Source of the DNA: Dimargaris cristalligena
Taxonomy: Eukaryota; Kickxellomycota; Dimargaritomycetes; Dimargaritales; Dimargaritaceae
Direction: 5' to 3'
NCBI GenBank assembly: GCA_027576995.1
Contig: JANBQC010000485.1
Location: 1 to 21,824 of the forward strand
Length of the DNA stretch: 21,824 nt
Shown here: positions 1 through 9,900 of the stretch, piece after piece
Layout of the letters: the number at the start of each line of letters is the position of its first letter
Numbering within the stretch: position 1 is the stretch's first letter
Notes under the pieces: model-generated
What the model was told of the DNA's origin: nothing
Databases searched by the model: none
What the model saw: only the letters and a program-made list of their open reading frames with translations
Translations under genes and position numbers: made by a program

Positions 1-137
1 GTGGTCATACGAGGTGGTATAAAAAACGAACCGCTGTATATATATATAAAAGCGATATATGGGAATAATGGTGTGTAAGGAATAGTTGGGCAAAGTCGGT
101 TTAAGAAAATGCCATAAGCTATTAACTATCGGCCGAG

Positions 138-1318
138 TTAGTTGGGCTTGGTTGGCGTTGAGCTGTCGGTGGCTGGTGTATTCGCAGGCAATTGGTTGGT
201 GGATGGTTCGACGAACCCAATGTTGGGCTTTTTGCCTTCGGGATTCCGAATGCGGTCAGTATCGATTTGAACCTGACTTTCGGGCTCGGCGATGGAGTCC
301 TTGGGCTCAAACACTCCTAACCCCAGATTCTGAAAGATGGTTAATACACCACCGTGGTTCAAAGAAAGAAAAGGAAGCAGCGCATATCCAGATGAGTTCG
401 AGCATAAAATACCTCAGTAGAATACTATTAATAGGGTCAATGGGCGCAAGAGCTGGTGATATTAATATAATATATATAAGACTAATGATATACCGAATTC
501 CTTACCATTTCAATGTAGTTTTCCTGGTCACTTGGGACATCCTCGATATCAACACTGGCCGACTTTTGGCTTAAAATCCGTTCCAAGTCACGGTTAGCAT
601 CTTGCAGCTGGGGTAAAAATGCCTGTATCCGCTCGAGAACTGCCATTACGCCATTATAGTGGGACCAGGTGCCCGGATTATACAGTGAAGCGAAAACCAG
701 GAAAAGATGGAATGGGTGAGTTCGGCGGTATAGCGGGCGTAAAAAGGAGATCGATAGGACCGGTAATTCCTGCTAACAGCAGCTTAATTGGGGGGGGGAA
801 GGAGGAGTTAGACCAAATTGGTATACGGGCAGTAGACTATTATTGACTTACGGGGTGACGGTTTATCCATTTTGAAACTATTACGGATTTCTTCAAGTGA
901 CCGAACCGGAGCCGACGGAGGCTTGGTCGACGGAATCTGGGAACCGGACCGGTCGGGTACCAGCTCCGGTTCTGCGGGCGGGCTTTTCTTGGGAGATATC
1001 GTTAGCTTCGTTGCTATGGCCCATAGAGAAACAGAGTAAATAAAGCAGGGGCCAAAAATATGGCTGTACAAGAGTTAAAAATGGGACCTTATAAAGAGCG
1101 GGTCTGCCATGGACGCATGTGGGGTTGCTAATACTTATACAAAAGCCAGCCATGCCGGAACAGCCCAGTATAAGATAAGGTATTGTATTATTGCCTGTGT
1201 CCCATTGGGGCTAAATATATTACATTCAACACATACCAAGTGTCTGGAGCGAATCGGGGACTTCCAATAGCTGGTCCTTGTCTTGGTGGCCCCGTTTACG
1301 GTTTTGGGACGATGACAT
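138..1318 (-). CDS. NOPCHAP1: NOPCHAP1/C12orf45-like protein (DUF4598), snoRNP assembly adaptor; 4 exons, 189 aa
   Basis: Exons on the minus strand are 1318-1237, 1013-852, 639-506 and 329-138 (TAA stop). Donors are GTATGT, GTAAGT and GTAAGG, phases 1, 1 and 0, and the joined frame is 570 nt. The protein starts MSSSQNRKRG, has KLTISPKKSP near residue 30, then a conserved block LLERIQAFLPQL (about 82-93), YIEMNLGLGVFE across the last junction, and IRNPEGKKPNIGFVE towards the C-terminus. These three blocks match the layout of human NOPCHAP1: a helical FLP segment, an IEM segment, and an LPNSEGG..KIEVL-like segment. In humans this protein links NOP58 to the R2TP (RUVBL1/2) chaperone for box C/D snoRNP assembly; the same role here is inferred. 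Human NOPCHAP1 is of similar length. The start ATG is the first in the exon whose frame fits the next acceptor. The main uncertainty is exon 1, which is supported by phase and donor rather than strong homology. Confidence 0.78.
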
Positions 1319-2328
1319 GCTGGTAGGTTCGATGGAAGGAATGCGCGGTGTTTCGTAATAGGGGTGTAGTAAAATGTACAGCTGGCAGGGATATACCTTT
1401 GGTAAAGAGGACTTGGCTAGACAGCTAATAGGGGGTCGACAAGCTTCTGCCAAAGGGGTGCATTGGCTAGGTCACTGCTATCTGTTTAAACTTGCTCGTT
1501 TCTTCTTTTTTCTCTTTAACTGTTTCGTTGTTCAAAAGATAGGAGGGGAGGAGAGGATAACATTTATCCGAAACCCTTGAGACAGAATAAATTTGGAAAT
1601 AAAAGCAAATGGGTGAAGTTCGGCTCAGTGGTATAAGGTTTTAACTGATATGTGTGCGGGAAAATTGGTGGGATGTTTATTTTCAACCAGTAGTATTTGC
1701 CTCATCAAATGGATTTTTTGTTATACAGCCTAGTTGAACTACTCCCAAATCAAAAAGTCCCGGGTAGGCACGTGACTTTAAAGTTGGTGGTGGATATGGC
1801 AGGTAGGGGCGTTATATTTATTCTGCTGGCATGCAATTTCGCTTATTTTAGCCCAATGGGGAAGCAAAACTATCAAAGTACCCTGTCATTTTAAAAGTGG
1901 GGGTCTAGTACTTTACTATGCAGTAACCCTAAACCAAAAAGAAAAAGTTATGGCACTGACTATTCCCAAGTGGTCACCCACCTCAGTACTAAATCAGCTG
2001 ATTGGGACTTAACTGCGCAGATCTAACGGGATACGGTGCTAATTCCAACATGTGGCCATAACTGAAAATACGTGTTTTTATACGACTATATTTATTCCAA
2101 TATTTTTAATTACAATTTAACCAATTAGTAGGCGATAATGGCATTATTATAACCATCAGCCAACTGTGTAGATTACGGTATATTACATATTTTAAAGAGG
2201 GTTGCGGCTGAATGAAGTTAGAGAAGGATTCCCATGGGTTTACTAAGAAAAGATCAAGACTGGGGATGCTACTATAGGAGGTTGATATATGTATATACGC
2301 TCTTACCACCGCGACCACTATTCATTAA
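1319..2328. other. Intergenic region upstream of the NOPCHAP1-like gene
   Basis: About 1 kb of AT-rich DNA with frequent stops in all frames. It presumably holds the promoter of the minus-strand NOPCHAP1-like gene and the 3' end of the doubtful ORF at 2329-2709. Apart from one CACGTG motif at 1769-1774, I see no gene, RNA or repeat family. Confidence 0.5.
1769..1774. promoter_or_regulatory. CACGTG E-box, 451 bp upstream of the NOPCHAP1-like start
   Basis: Palindromic CACGTG in the context GGCACGTGACT. It is the core bound by fungal bHLH factors of the Cbf1/Pho4 type. Function is inferred from motif and position only; one such hexamer is expected per about 4 kb by chance. Confidence 0.3.
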
Positions 2329-2709
2329 CTATTCGGGACGAGTCGGAGATGCTGGCTTGGAACCTAATGATGGCGAGGGATTTGCCCGGCGATGGCCTTC
2401 GGGATAGACATAGCGCGGGGGCTCCTTGCCCGGGTCGGAGCGCAGACAGGACCAGTAGACTTTCGCAACGCCCGCTAAATTGGCGCCGTCAAACTGGGTT
2501 ATGGCGTGTAAAAAGTCGTCGAGGTAGCGATTGCAGCGTCCGGGAACGGGGCCGGGACCGTAGCTGGCGGGGTGACGTTGGCGGCGGGGACCTCCTCCTT
2601 CTCCCTCCTGGGCTCGCAGCCGGCCGGCGGGAAGTTGATCGGGCCGTAGGTCGGCAGTATAAGACCGTTGGGCCTCGGTGGTATTCTTGGGGGTCGGGGA
2701 GTCGGTCAT
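2329..2709 (-). CDS. Hypothetical ORF, 126 aa, possibly a PCI-protein N-terminal fragment
   Basis: GC-rich single-exon ORF starting at 2709 in a favourable context (CTCCACCATGACC) and stopping at 2329. The first half is low-complexity (Pro/Arg/Gly). Residues about 59-88 (CNRYLDDFLHAITQFDGANL and on) resemble the opening helix of PCID2/Thp1/Csn12 proteins, where an N-terminal YL...AI..xDG pattern begins a roughly 400-residue PCI protein. No continuation is visible: all three minus-strand frames hit stops by about 2310, just before a GTAAGA donor-like site, and DNA down to 1319 is not coding-like. All three minus-strand frames are open across much of the first 200 nt because of GC content, so frame choice is weak. 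It may be a small lineage-specific gene, a truncated or frameshifted relic, or no gene at all. Confidence 0.35.
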   Translation of the reverse strand: MTDSPTPKNTTEAQRSYTADLRPDQLPAGRLRAQEGEGGGPRRQRHPASYGPGPVPGRCNRYLDDFLHAITQFDGANLAGVAKVYWSCLRSDPGKEPPRYVYPEGHRRANPSPSLGSKPASPTRPE

Positions 2710-3570
2710 GGTGGAGTTAAATATTGAAAAGCAGAGTCCGGGGTAGTCGATGGTGGGGGATGGAAGGGTAGTGTAATGGTCGAGGACTGGGTAGGGGTGG
2801 GGAATGTGCCGCCTTTTACTGCGCTGGGTATAGCGGATCTTGCAGGTCAGTGGGGTTTGTCTCGCCTTTGTGAATAATCCATCTCTTCTGCTGGTGCTGT
2901 GGTAGTTAAGGGAGAAGGAAGGATGGGAGAAAAATCTGTGATTATGGAATCAACAATTATCCCGCGAGGTCAGGCTTCCCAGGGATATGAGAAAAGGAGT
3001 TGGTTGATGATTAAAAGGGGTGATTTTGATAATAATAATATACTCCAAAGGGATCTTTGGCCCAGCGAATAGTAAAGGAATATCTATTTCACACTATTAA
3101 TGATGATGCACGCGTCAAAAAACGAAGAAAAGAGATATTGCCTTCTCACCTCTCTAAAATAACCTTCTTGGGCATGCGAATGGGGTTAAATTAGAGAGAC
3201 AGAGAGAGGTTTTTGGTTATAATGAAGGAAAAGGAAATTGAAGGAGACATCCAGCCATGGAGGAGACACTACTATAGGTCCAAGCCATGGCTGCCTGTCC
3301 TTCCTTGGGTATTGTGTATAGTATATACTATAGTGTGTGCCCAACCAAAAGGGCTTTTCTTATCCATGGCTACTTGAGTGGTCCTCAAAGCCATTTTGGC
3401 CCTTCCGTTGTTGCCATTCCTTCCTTCACACACACACACATCCCTTTGGCCTTTAATACCGTGTACTACTTGGCTTCTCCTTTCTTCTCTATTCCTTGCC
3501 GCGCCTCCCGTGCAAAATACCCTAACAGGGCAATATTGATATATATATACCTGCCCCACCCCACCCCTTC

Positions 3571-3853
3571 TTAGCTCAAGAAGTCTTTTATCCTCCATCT
3601 CGTTCCTTACATTCCGCACTCTCTTCGACCTCTGTTATACCATACCATACCCCCTTGCGCCTCTATATCCTGTCCCTCTTCCCCTTGGCCTAACCACTAT
3701 TGTTATTCTCGTTCATGATCCGTACCTGACCCATTCCGCTAGTTCTAGAGACTCTCCCACGTGCTTATTTACATTCCGCTCTATTTTCCACCCCCTCTTC
3801 TATATCTTTTCCTTCTTCCCCTTCTCTGTCTTTTCGAACGCTCATTTCCCCTC
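3571..3853 (+). promoter_or_regulatory. Pyrimidine-rich leader of the Iec1-like gene
   Basis: Nearly 300 bp dominated by C and T on the coding strand runs up to the ATG at 3854. CT-rich tracts just upstream of the start are a recognised feature of expressed fungal genes. A similar tract precedes RPD3. Transcription start is not identifiable from sequence. Confidence 0.4.
3758..3763. promoter_or_regulatory. CACGTG E-box, 91 bp upstream of the Iec1-like start
   Basis: CACGTG in the context TCCCACGTGCTT, inside the CT-rich leader and close to the start codon, the best-placed of the five E-boxes in the window. Regulatory role is inferred. Confidence 0.35.
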
Positions 3854-3992
3854 ATGGCCATTTCTCCCATTGAGACCGACTCAGCACTGCCGGAGCTCAA
3901 GGCCACCAAGTCCCCCAAGGACTCCAAGCTCTCCTCGGAGGCCAGCAGCGGCTTCGACGGGCCCCTCTCCCCTTCCACCCTTAAGGCGGGCC

Positions 3993-4043
<51 letters not shown>

Positions 4044-5176
4044 GCCCGCTGATTTGCCATTGGGATCGCTGCGCGCGAGTCTTCCCTACCACCGCCGAAT
4101 TAGCCCACCATTTGGCCACCACCCACATTTCCCTGCTCAAACCGGGCCAGTACCGCTGTGAGTGGGACCGCTGCGAACAACTAGGCGTCCGCCAGCCCTC
4201 CAAGTACGCTTTCCAGGCCCACTTGCGCATCCACACGGGCGATCGGCCCTATACGTGCAAATTCCCCCACTGTCCCAAGGAATACAAACGGTACGATGCC
4301 CTGCAGAAACACATGCGCAGCCACGAAGACCCTAGCATGTCGGACCCGGTTGAGGAGGGCTCGGGCAGTGAGCCGGAGACCACTGGTGAGGGGCGTGATA
4401 AAAGGGTCCGTGCTGAACCAGAGTCGCCAACCCTGCTGGAAGGTTACGTGGATGAGACGACTGAGGGGAGAGGAGGGGACGCGAGCAGGGCTGTGACTTC
4501 TTCGTCTGCGACTACCACCCCCACTGCCGCCACCGGAGTTCCAGCACGACGGGGTCGCCCGAAACGCAGTCTCCCGGGCACTTCCATTTCAGCCAACCTC
4601 CAGGCACCCAGTGGTGGTGGACGTCGCTCCTTGCCCGCCTCCTCCACTCCATTGGCGGTCATCCCACCCCCTGATTTCGCCACCCCCGGTCCGAAAGCCA
4701 AGCGGCCTCGCAAAAATTTGACCGCCCGGGCCACAACCAATGCCGCGATGGCTGCCCAGCGCGCCCGAGCCGACCCCAATCAGCCTGCGTCAGCAAGTCG
4801 GAGTCAGGGTGATGCTTCACCCACAGCCTCCCAGCCGGACTACGAAGGCTTTGACATTGAGTACTTCGCCGATCCCGTTAAGAAGGAGAAAACCGAACTA
4901 TTCTGTGAAACTGCGCGTCTCTGCGAACGCATCCGGATAGCCGAGGACCAGCTGGCGGCGAGTCAGGCCACTTACTTACATTTACGCCGGAAAAACCGGA
5001 TTTTGGAACTCATACGCAAATGCTACCTCGATATGGCCCTGGACCAGCCCAACCCGGATGCGGGCGAGGCCAATAATAATAATGGCCAACTTAACCTTGG
5101 TAATATGGCGAGTGGTAATTCCTTTGCTTTGGGATTGGACTCTTCCCTCTTTCCGGACGATGAAGAACTGGTTTAG
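3854..5176 (+). CDS. C2H2 zinc-finger protein resembling INO80 complex subunit Iec1, 440 aa
   Basis: Intronless. I chose ATG 3854 (MAISPIETDS) over the in-frame ATG at 3761, because the extra 31 residues merely translate the CT-rich leader. After a 16-Thr run (residues 48-63) come three C2H2 fingers: C68/C73/H86/H91, C102/C107/H123/H127 and C135/C140/H153/H157, the last two joined by a TGDRPY linker. A basic R-G-R-P core at 233-236 looks like an AT-hook, and KAKRPRKN near 280 like a nuclear signal. Residues about 330-400 form a charged helical, coiled-coil-like segment starting YEGFDIEYF. The CxWxxC finger style followed by YALRAHMR-like and RYDALQKHM-like fingers plus a C-terminal helix is the layout of fungal Iec1, the zinc-finger subunit of the INO80 chromatin remodeller. 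DNA binding is near certain; membership of INO80 is inferred. A different C2H2 transcription factor is the alternative. Confidence 0.82.
3995..4042 (+). repeat. Coding (ACT)16 trinucleotide repeat, poly-Thr
   Basis: Sixteen perfect ACT codons in frame, encoding Thr48-Thr63 directly before the first zinc finger. Use of a single codon throughout marks a slippage-prone microsatellite rather than a selected Thr-rich domain. Confidence 0.95.
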
Positions 5177-5423
5177 ATTTACTTATTATCAGTATCATTA
5201 TTATTATTATCATCGCCACGACCACCACAGTCATTACCAACGCCACCTTCACAATTTATTATTATTCCAACTTGAAGTTCCCCTTGCTTACCTTCCGCAC
5301 GTAATCTCCTAAACATACCCCACCTACCTAATTCACCAATTGCGCGTACTTGTACACTAATCATTCCCTGTCCTCCTTCCCGCCTTTTCTTATTTCATAA
5401 AAAGAAATATTACACGGCTACTA

Positions 5424-5441
5424 TTTTTTTTTAAAAAAAAA
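5424..5441. repeat. T9A9 perfect palindrome
   Basis: Nine T followed by nine A, about 250 bp beyond the Iec1-like stop codon. It could act in transcript 3'-end formation or nucleosome exclusion in this convergent region; no function is shown. Confidence 0.6.
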
Positions 5442-5885
5442 GAAAATTATCCGTTCAACCATAGATTATTTATTGGTCACCCCCTTATTTGTTGTAAACA
5501 CCATTTCTTTTTAGTTAATGCAAATAATAAAAAAAATCTGCCCTAAGCTTATGTCAATAGTAATTAATCAATGCGATTGGTTCTAGTCAATGTATTTGGT
5601 GTGATCAGGGTAAAGTTATAGTTGGTGCGCTGTGCCTCTATTAAGCACGTCTAATTATACTTATGAGTCCACCATCCCGGTCATATTGTCTTAAAAGTGG
5701 TATGGTCCTAATGAAAGCACTAAAATAACGAATAAATAAGTTCAATTATGTCGTAAACCAAGAGTTCCGTTTGATGAGAGGTATGGTAGATTGAAATCCA
5801 TTACTCCGCCTAGTTTTCCGTGGGCCAGATATAAGCCCTATTGACTCTTGATGGGTAGCAGGGTGGCTTGGTTAAGAATGTGATC

Positions 5886-5917
5886 CCCTCCCTCCCTCCC
5901 TCAAACAAACACACACG

Positions 5918-5959
<42 letters not shown>
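5886..5959. repeat. Compound microsatellite: CCCT, then CA, then TA
   Basis: CCCT units at about 5886-5901, an interrupted CA tract to about 5935, then an uninterrupted TA tract to 5959. Confidence 0.9.
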
Positions 5960-6407
5960 GGCCCTAAAATTAACCCCATTTACCGAAAAATCCACTGATT
6001 TCTCAGGATCCCTTTAAGTGTGACTATTTAACAGCAATCAGGCCCAGCTGTGTGTATATGGGGCTTACACGGGGGTGTTTCCAGTTTCCCACACCCCTAG
6101 CTACCTCGATTTATTACTATCCGGTCATCAAAGTTTTTAGATTTACCATACATCCGACCCGTCTTTGTACCACAGTATTAATAAGTCCGACTGAGTATTC
6201 CGGGTGAATAATCACTACTGCGTATTGTAATCTCAGTTGAAATGGATTACAACCTCAATGCAGCCACGTCGAACCTTTTCCATCGGAATATTGGTCATGA
6301 TGCCAATTCTTTAATAATAAAGATAGAGTTACGTATTCTATTAGTGGATGCAGGCAAAAGTAAAATGAAGAAATATTATTGTGAAGAGGGTATATGGAAG
6401 GGAACGC

Positions 6408-6433
6408 GAGAGAGAGAGAGAGAGAGAGAGAGA
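6408..6433. repeat. (GA)13 microsatellite
   Basis: Twenty-six bases of perfect GA dinucleotide in noncoding DNA. Confidence 0.95.
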
Positions 6434-6663
6434 CGTCCCCACTTAAACCGTATAAAGTGGTGGAGCCACATTACAGCAGCGACGACTACAGACCATCCCT
6501 AGTCGCTCAATTAATTAGTGTGGTCAACTTGATAGTCACCTAAAAGTGCAGTTAAGTTCAAATGACTATGCCGATAGCTATTTATAGGGAATAGACAAAA
6601 AAATATAGACGTGTCGGAACGTATATATATAAATATATATAAATGGGGTGGAATTCTCTGGAA

Positions 6664-6687
6664 TATAATAATAATAATAATAATAAT
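6664..6687. repeat. (ATA)n microsatellite
   Basis: Run of ATA/TAA trinucleotides in noncoding DNA about 210 bp beyond the PIK1 stop codon. Confidence 0.85.
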
Positions 6688-6820
6688 TGGTTGGCGATAG
6701 CAAGCCAAAAAAAAAAGATAAAAAAGACAACAGCAACTGAATATATAGTCAAAAAAGGCTAAGGGGATATGTAGATAAGGAAAGGATTATGGAATAGACC
6801 CAAGTGTAATTCGGGAGAGA

Positions 6821-6830
6821 GGGGGGGGGG
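6821..6830. repeat. G10 homopolymer
   Basis: Ten consecutive G on the plus strand just beyond the PIK1 stop codon. Comparable G runs occur at 790-798 and about 11547-11556, all noncoding. Confidence 0.9.
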
Positions 6831-6900
6831 TAAGAATAGGAGCTGAAAGGGGGAAAAGAAGGCTGGGTTTACGGGTGAACTGTCGCGTTGCAGAGACCCT

Positions 6901-9900
6901 TTAAAGAATGCCGTTAGAATAGTATTGAAACGTGTCATAGAGTCTAGTATACACACTGCAGCAGCTACTAATGATCATTTTGTCGACAAAGTCATTGACC
7001 TGGGCCTCCGTCAAACTCATTTGGAACCGGTCCCGGAGGGCCGCCACCGCATGGGGGCCAGAACTGGCGAAACAGGGGAACTTGGACTCCTGCTGCATCA
7101 TGTCCACCAACAAGATGATGTTTTCAGCATACTTGCGGAGCACCAAAAAGCCCTTCACCATCAAATCGCGGAATTCGGCAAATTTAACACTGTCCACCCC
7201 TCCGAGCACGTCCAAATATTCCTGCGATAGTTTGAAGGGCGCCATTTCGAAACCCATGGAACCGGGCGAATTCATAAGCATGAACCCGAAATCAATGTGG
7301 ACGAGATGGCCTTCCTTGTCAACGAGAATATTTCCGTTGTGGCGGTCCTTGAGCTGGAGGATGTAGCTGATCAGTGAGTAGCCCACCAGGCTGCGCATGA
7401 AATTGTCCTGCGCCTTGAGGAAGCGCTCCGTGTTGGGGGCCCCGTACTCCAGAAGGTAGTAGTCGTAGAGGGTGAATACAGGCAGTTCGGCCGTTGTCCG
7501 TCGGGAGTACGCCTCTTTCTTAAGGGAGTGGATGGAAATCGTATTTTTGATGGTTTCGACTAATCCCGCCGAATCACTCAGGACGAGGATACGATAGTAC
7601 TGGCACCAGATATCCAGGTCCTCAGCCTTCCAAATCCGCTGCATTTCTTTAATCAGCTGCAGCGCAAACTGCTCCTGGCGTAAGTCACCACCGGTCTTGA
7701 CGATAACGGAGAAGAGCTGCCAGCCGGGGAGACTGCCGTACGGGGAGGAGGCCCGGATACGGGCCTCTTTGGTCTCCCAGTCTTCGCGGAACACGGCGGC
7801 ACTGGGGTCATCCTTGTGCTTCACCTTGTCTTGTAGAAGTTTCTGGTCTTCCAAGATATCGCCCTCGACCGTAACTACGGACTCGGAAGTTCGCGGAGCG
7901 GCTAACGCGGGAGTGGTTGGGGTCGATTCGGTATTCAAGGAAGGGATGGTGGCATCCGCATTCACCTTGTCTTTGCGCTCTCCTTTGTCAGGGATAGTTG
8001 TTATCGTCAGGGAGGACTTGCGCTGCGCACTATGGGGCGGGTCCATCAATCGCATACGCTGCTCCTCCAGAGCCATCATCTCCTGGATTATACGGGCCCG
8101 AATCTGATCCGTACCCTGGGCGGTAAAAGCCGGCCGGGGAGCGGCATTATTGGATCCATCATGGCCAGCGGTCCCAGCGGCAAGAGAGTTGTTAGCACCA
8201 GCGGCCGACGCCGCCATACCCTGGACCAGGGTATTATGGGATAAGCCCGTTAGGGAGCTTGAGGGCAACGCCGATGGGGCCGACTGGCGTTGATACCAAC
8301 TCTTCTTCTTGCCCTCTTGTTGGGCCAGTTGAGCCAGGAGAACGGCAGCGGTACGCATCCGTTCCTGGAAATCCTCGGCAACAGTAGAATTGCGGCGGAG
8401 GTGGACCTGTTGCTGGTGCTGGGTATTGTTGTCGGCTAGTTGGTCGCTGACTCGACCCTCGACTAGACCCGCGCTCTTGGCCAGGGGAGGCGTGGTGGGA
8501 GTGGAGAGGGACAGATCGCCCAGGTCGACGGAGGGTAAGTCAAGTAGTGCGGCCTCCTGGGTATTTAAGGCGCTAGGGGTTGCCGGGTTGCTACCCAGGT
8601 TTCCGGCGGAGGTAGTCCGCCGGCGAGACGAAGTCCAATCCGTACTGCCGAGCGAAGTATCGGTCAGATCCCAGGCCGTAGATTCCAGCATCGAAGCCCG
8701 GTGGGCCGTCATCCGGTGTTCCGACTGGGTGGTGGCCATATCGGTCGATGCCGGTGAATTCGTGGAGTTGAGCTGAAGAAGGCTCATACTCCGGGCCAGC
8801 GCCCCGTCCATATTAAGCACGGCATCGGCGGTGATCGATCGATGTATCATAGAAGACTCTTCGGTGGCCGAATCGCTTTTCGGTTCAATTGATGAGGCCG
8901 TACCGGAGGCCAAACTATCCCGCTTGGCGGTAGATCCGGCTAACCTCTCTTTACGCTGTTTGGCCATGTTGGCCTTTCCAATCGCTGACAATTCCTCGAC
9001 CGATAGGTCCCCATTGACCGCTTCGACCATAATCAAGTAGGGTGCCCGTTCCGCGGAATTAAGCACCACAGCGTCTGCGGGCGAAATACGAACCACCTTG
9101 TGGTGGGTACCATACCGGTCCCGAGCGGGACACCAGAGGGGCAGGCACACATTGGCCGGTAGGTTATGGTTCAAGAGCAACAGTTCGGCTTTGAGGGAGG
9201 ACTGCCGGTCGGGGCGGGAGACAAATACCAACCGGTTCGAAATATCCGTCAGGGACATGACGAATTGCAGTTCTGATTGGAAATAGTGCCGGTGGAGCAG
9301 GTCCCGCTCAAAGGTTGGAACCCGACCGGCCCGTCCTACAGTCGCACTGGCGAATCCGTCCGCTCCTTCGGAAAAGGTGGCGGCATGGGGCGAACGGCCC
9401 GCGTTATCTAGGCTGCTGGATAGGGCATGCTCGCCTAAGTGGGAGTTTGGGCCGTCGGCGGTGGCCAGGGGGCCTAAATCACTCGTCGCGGGGGGAATGC
9501 TCTGGCAGACGTTTCGGCGGTCCCGGGAGGGCTCCCCGTCCGAAAATGACATGGCCTCCATCGTGGACGAACGGAACCGACTAGACCGGCCCGCGGCAGT
9601 AGTGGCGGAGGAGGACTGATTTTGCGACCGGGCCAAGGCCTTGTCGTAGAATTTTTTGACCGAAAAGGCCCGGCCTTGGTGGAAATCCTCCAGCGTAGGT
9701 GGGTGGGGGGGAGAAGCCGGACGGAAGCGCCGTTCCGAAGCCGTGGCACCTGCTGCCGTCTGGGGGGTGGTGGAACTGGTGGATCGGGATAGCGGGAGCG
9801 TCGTAGACGGGGGCAACAGGCTCGCTTCGGAGTGACTACGATCATGATCCGAGGCGTACGGGTGCGGCGGGACCGGGGTGGTGGCGACAGATCCTATCAA

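Larger units (their letters stand above)
2710..3853. promoter_or_regulatory. Divergent intergenic region, including the promoter of the Iec1-like gene
   Basis: About 1.1 kb separates the doubtful minus-strand ORF from the plus-strand zinc-finger gene. The left part is purine-rich on the plus strand and AT-rich. From about 3480 to 3853 it turns strongly pyrimidine-rich, a composition common in fungal core promoters and 5' leaders. A short CA run lies near 3428-3441 and an E-box at 3758-3763. Open frames here look like composition effects. Confidence 0.45.
5177..6900. other. Convergent intergenic region, repeat-rich, no gene seen
   Basis: It lies between the ends of the plus-strand Iec1-like gene and minus-strand PIK1, so it should contain both 3' UTRs. 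It is AT-rich and carries a T9A9 palindrome, CCCT, CA/TA, GA and ATA microsatellites and a G10 run. Small ORFs here translate repeats and show no family resemblance. Confidence 0.6.

Noticed and set aside
86..574. 162-residue plus-strand ORF at the left edge
   Set aside because: It lies antisense to the NOPCHAP1-like exons and an intron, and has no family resemblance.
2289..2720. 143-residue plus-strand ORF, Arg/Trp/Gly-rich
   Set aside because: GC-rich shadow of the minus-strand ORF; composition is typical of an antisense frame and no motif is seen.
3272..3619. 115-residue minus-strand ORF and overlapping plus ORF
   Set aside because: Both sit in the promoter region of the Iec1-like gene and reflect CA and CT-rich tracts.
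3761..3853. Upstream in-frame ATG giving the zinc-finger protein a hydrophobic, signal-peptide-like N-terminus
   Set aside because: The 31 residues are a translation of the CT-rich leader (Leu/Pro/Phe), and a nuclear DNA-binding protein should not carry a signal peptide. ATG 3854 is the better start.
8390..8776. Several plus-strand ORFs across 6925-10375
   Set aside because: All are antisense to the intact PIK1 frame and show no independent similarity.
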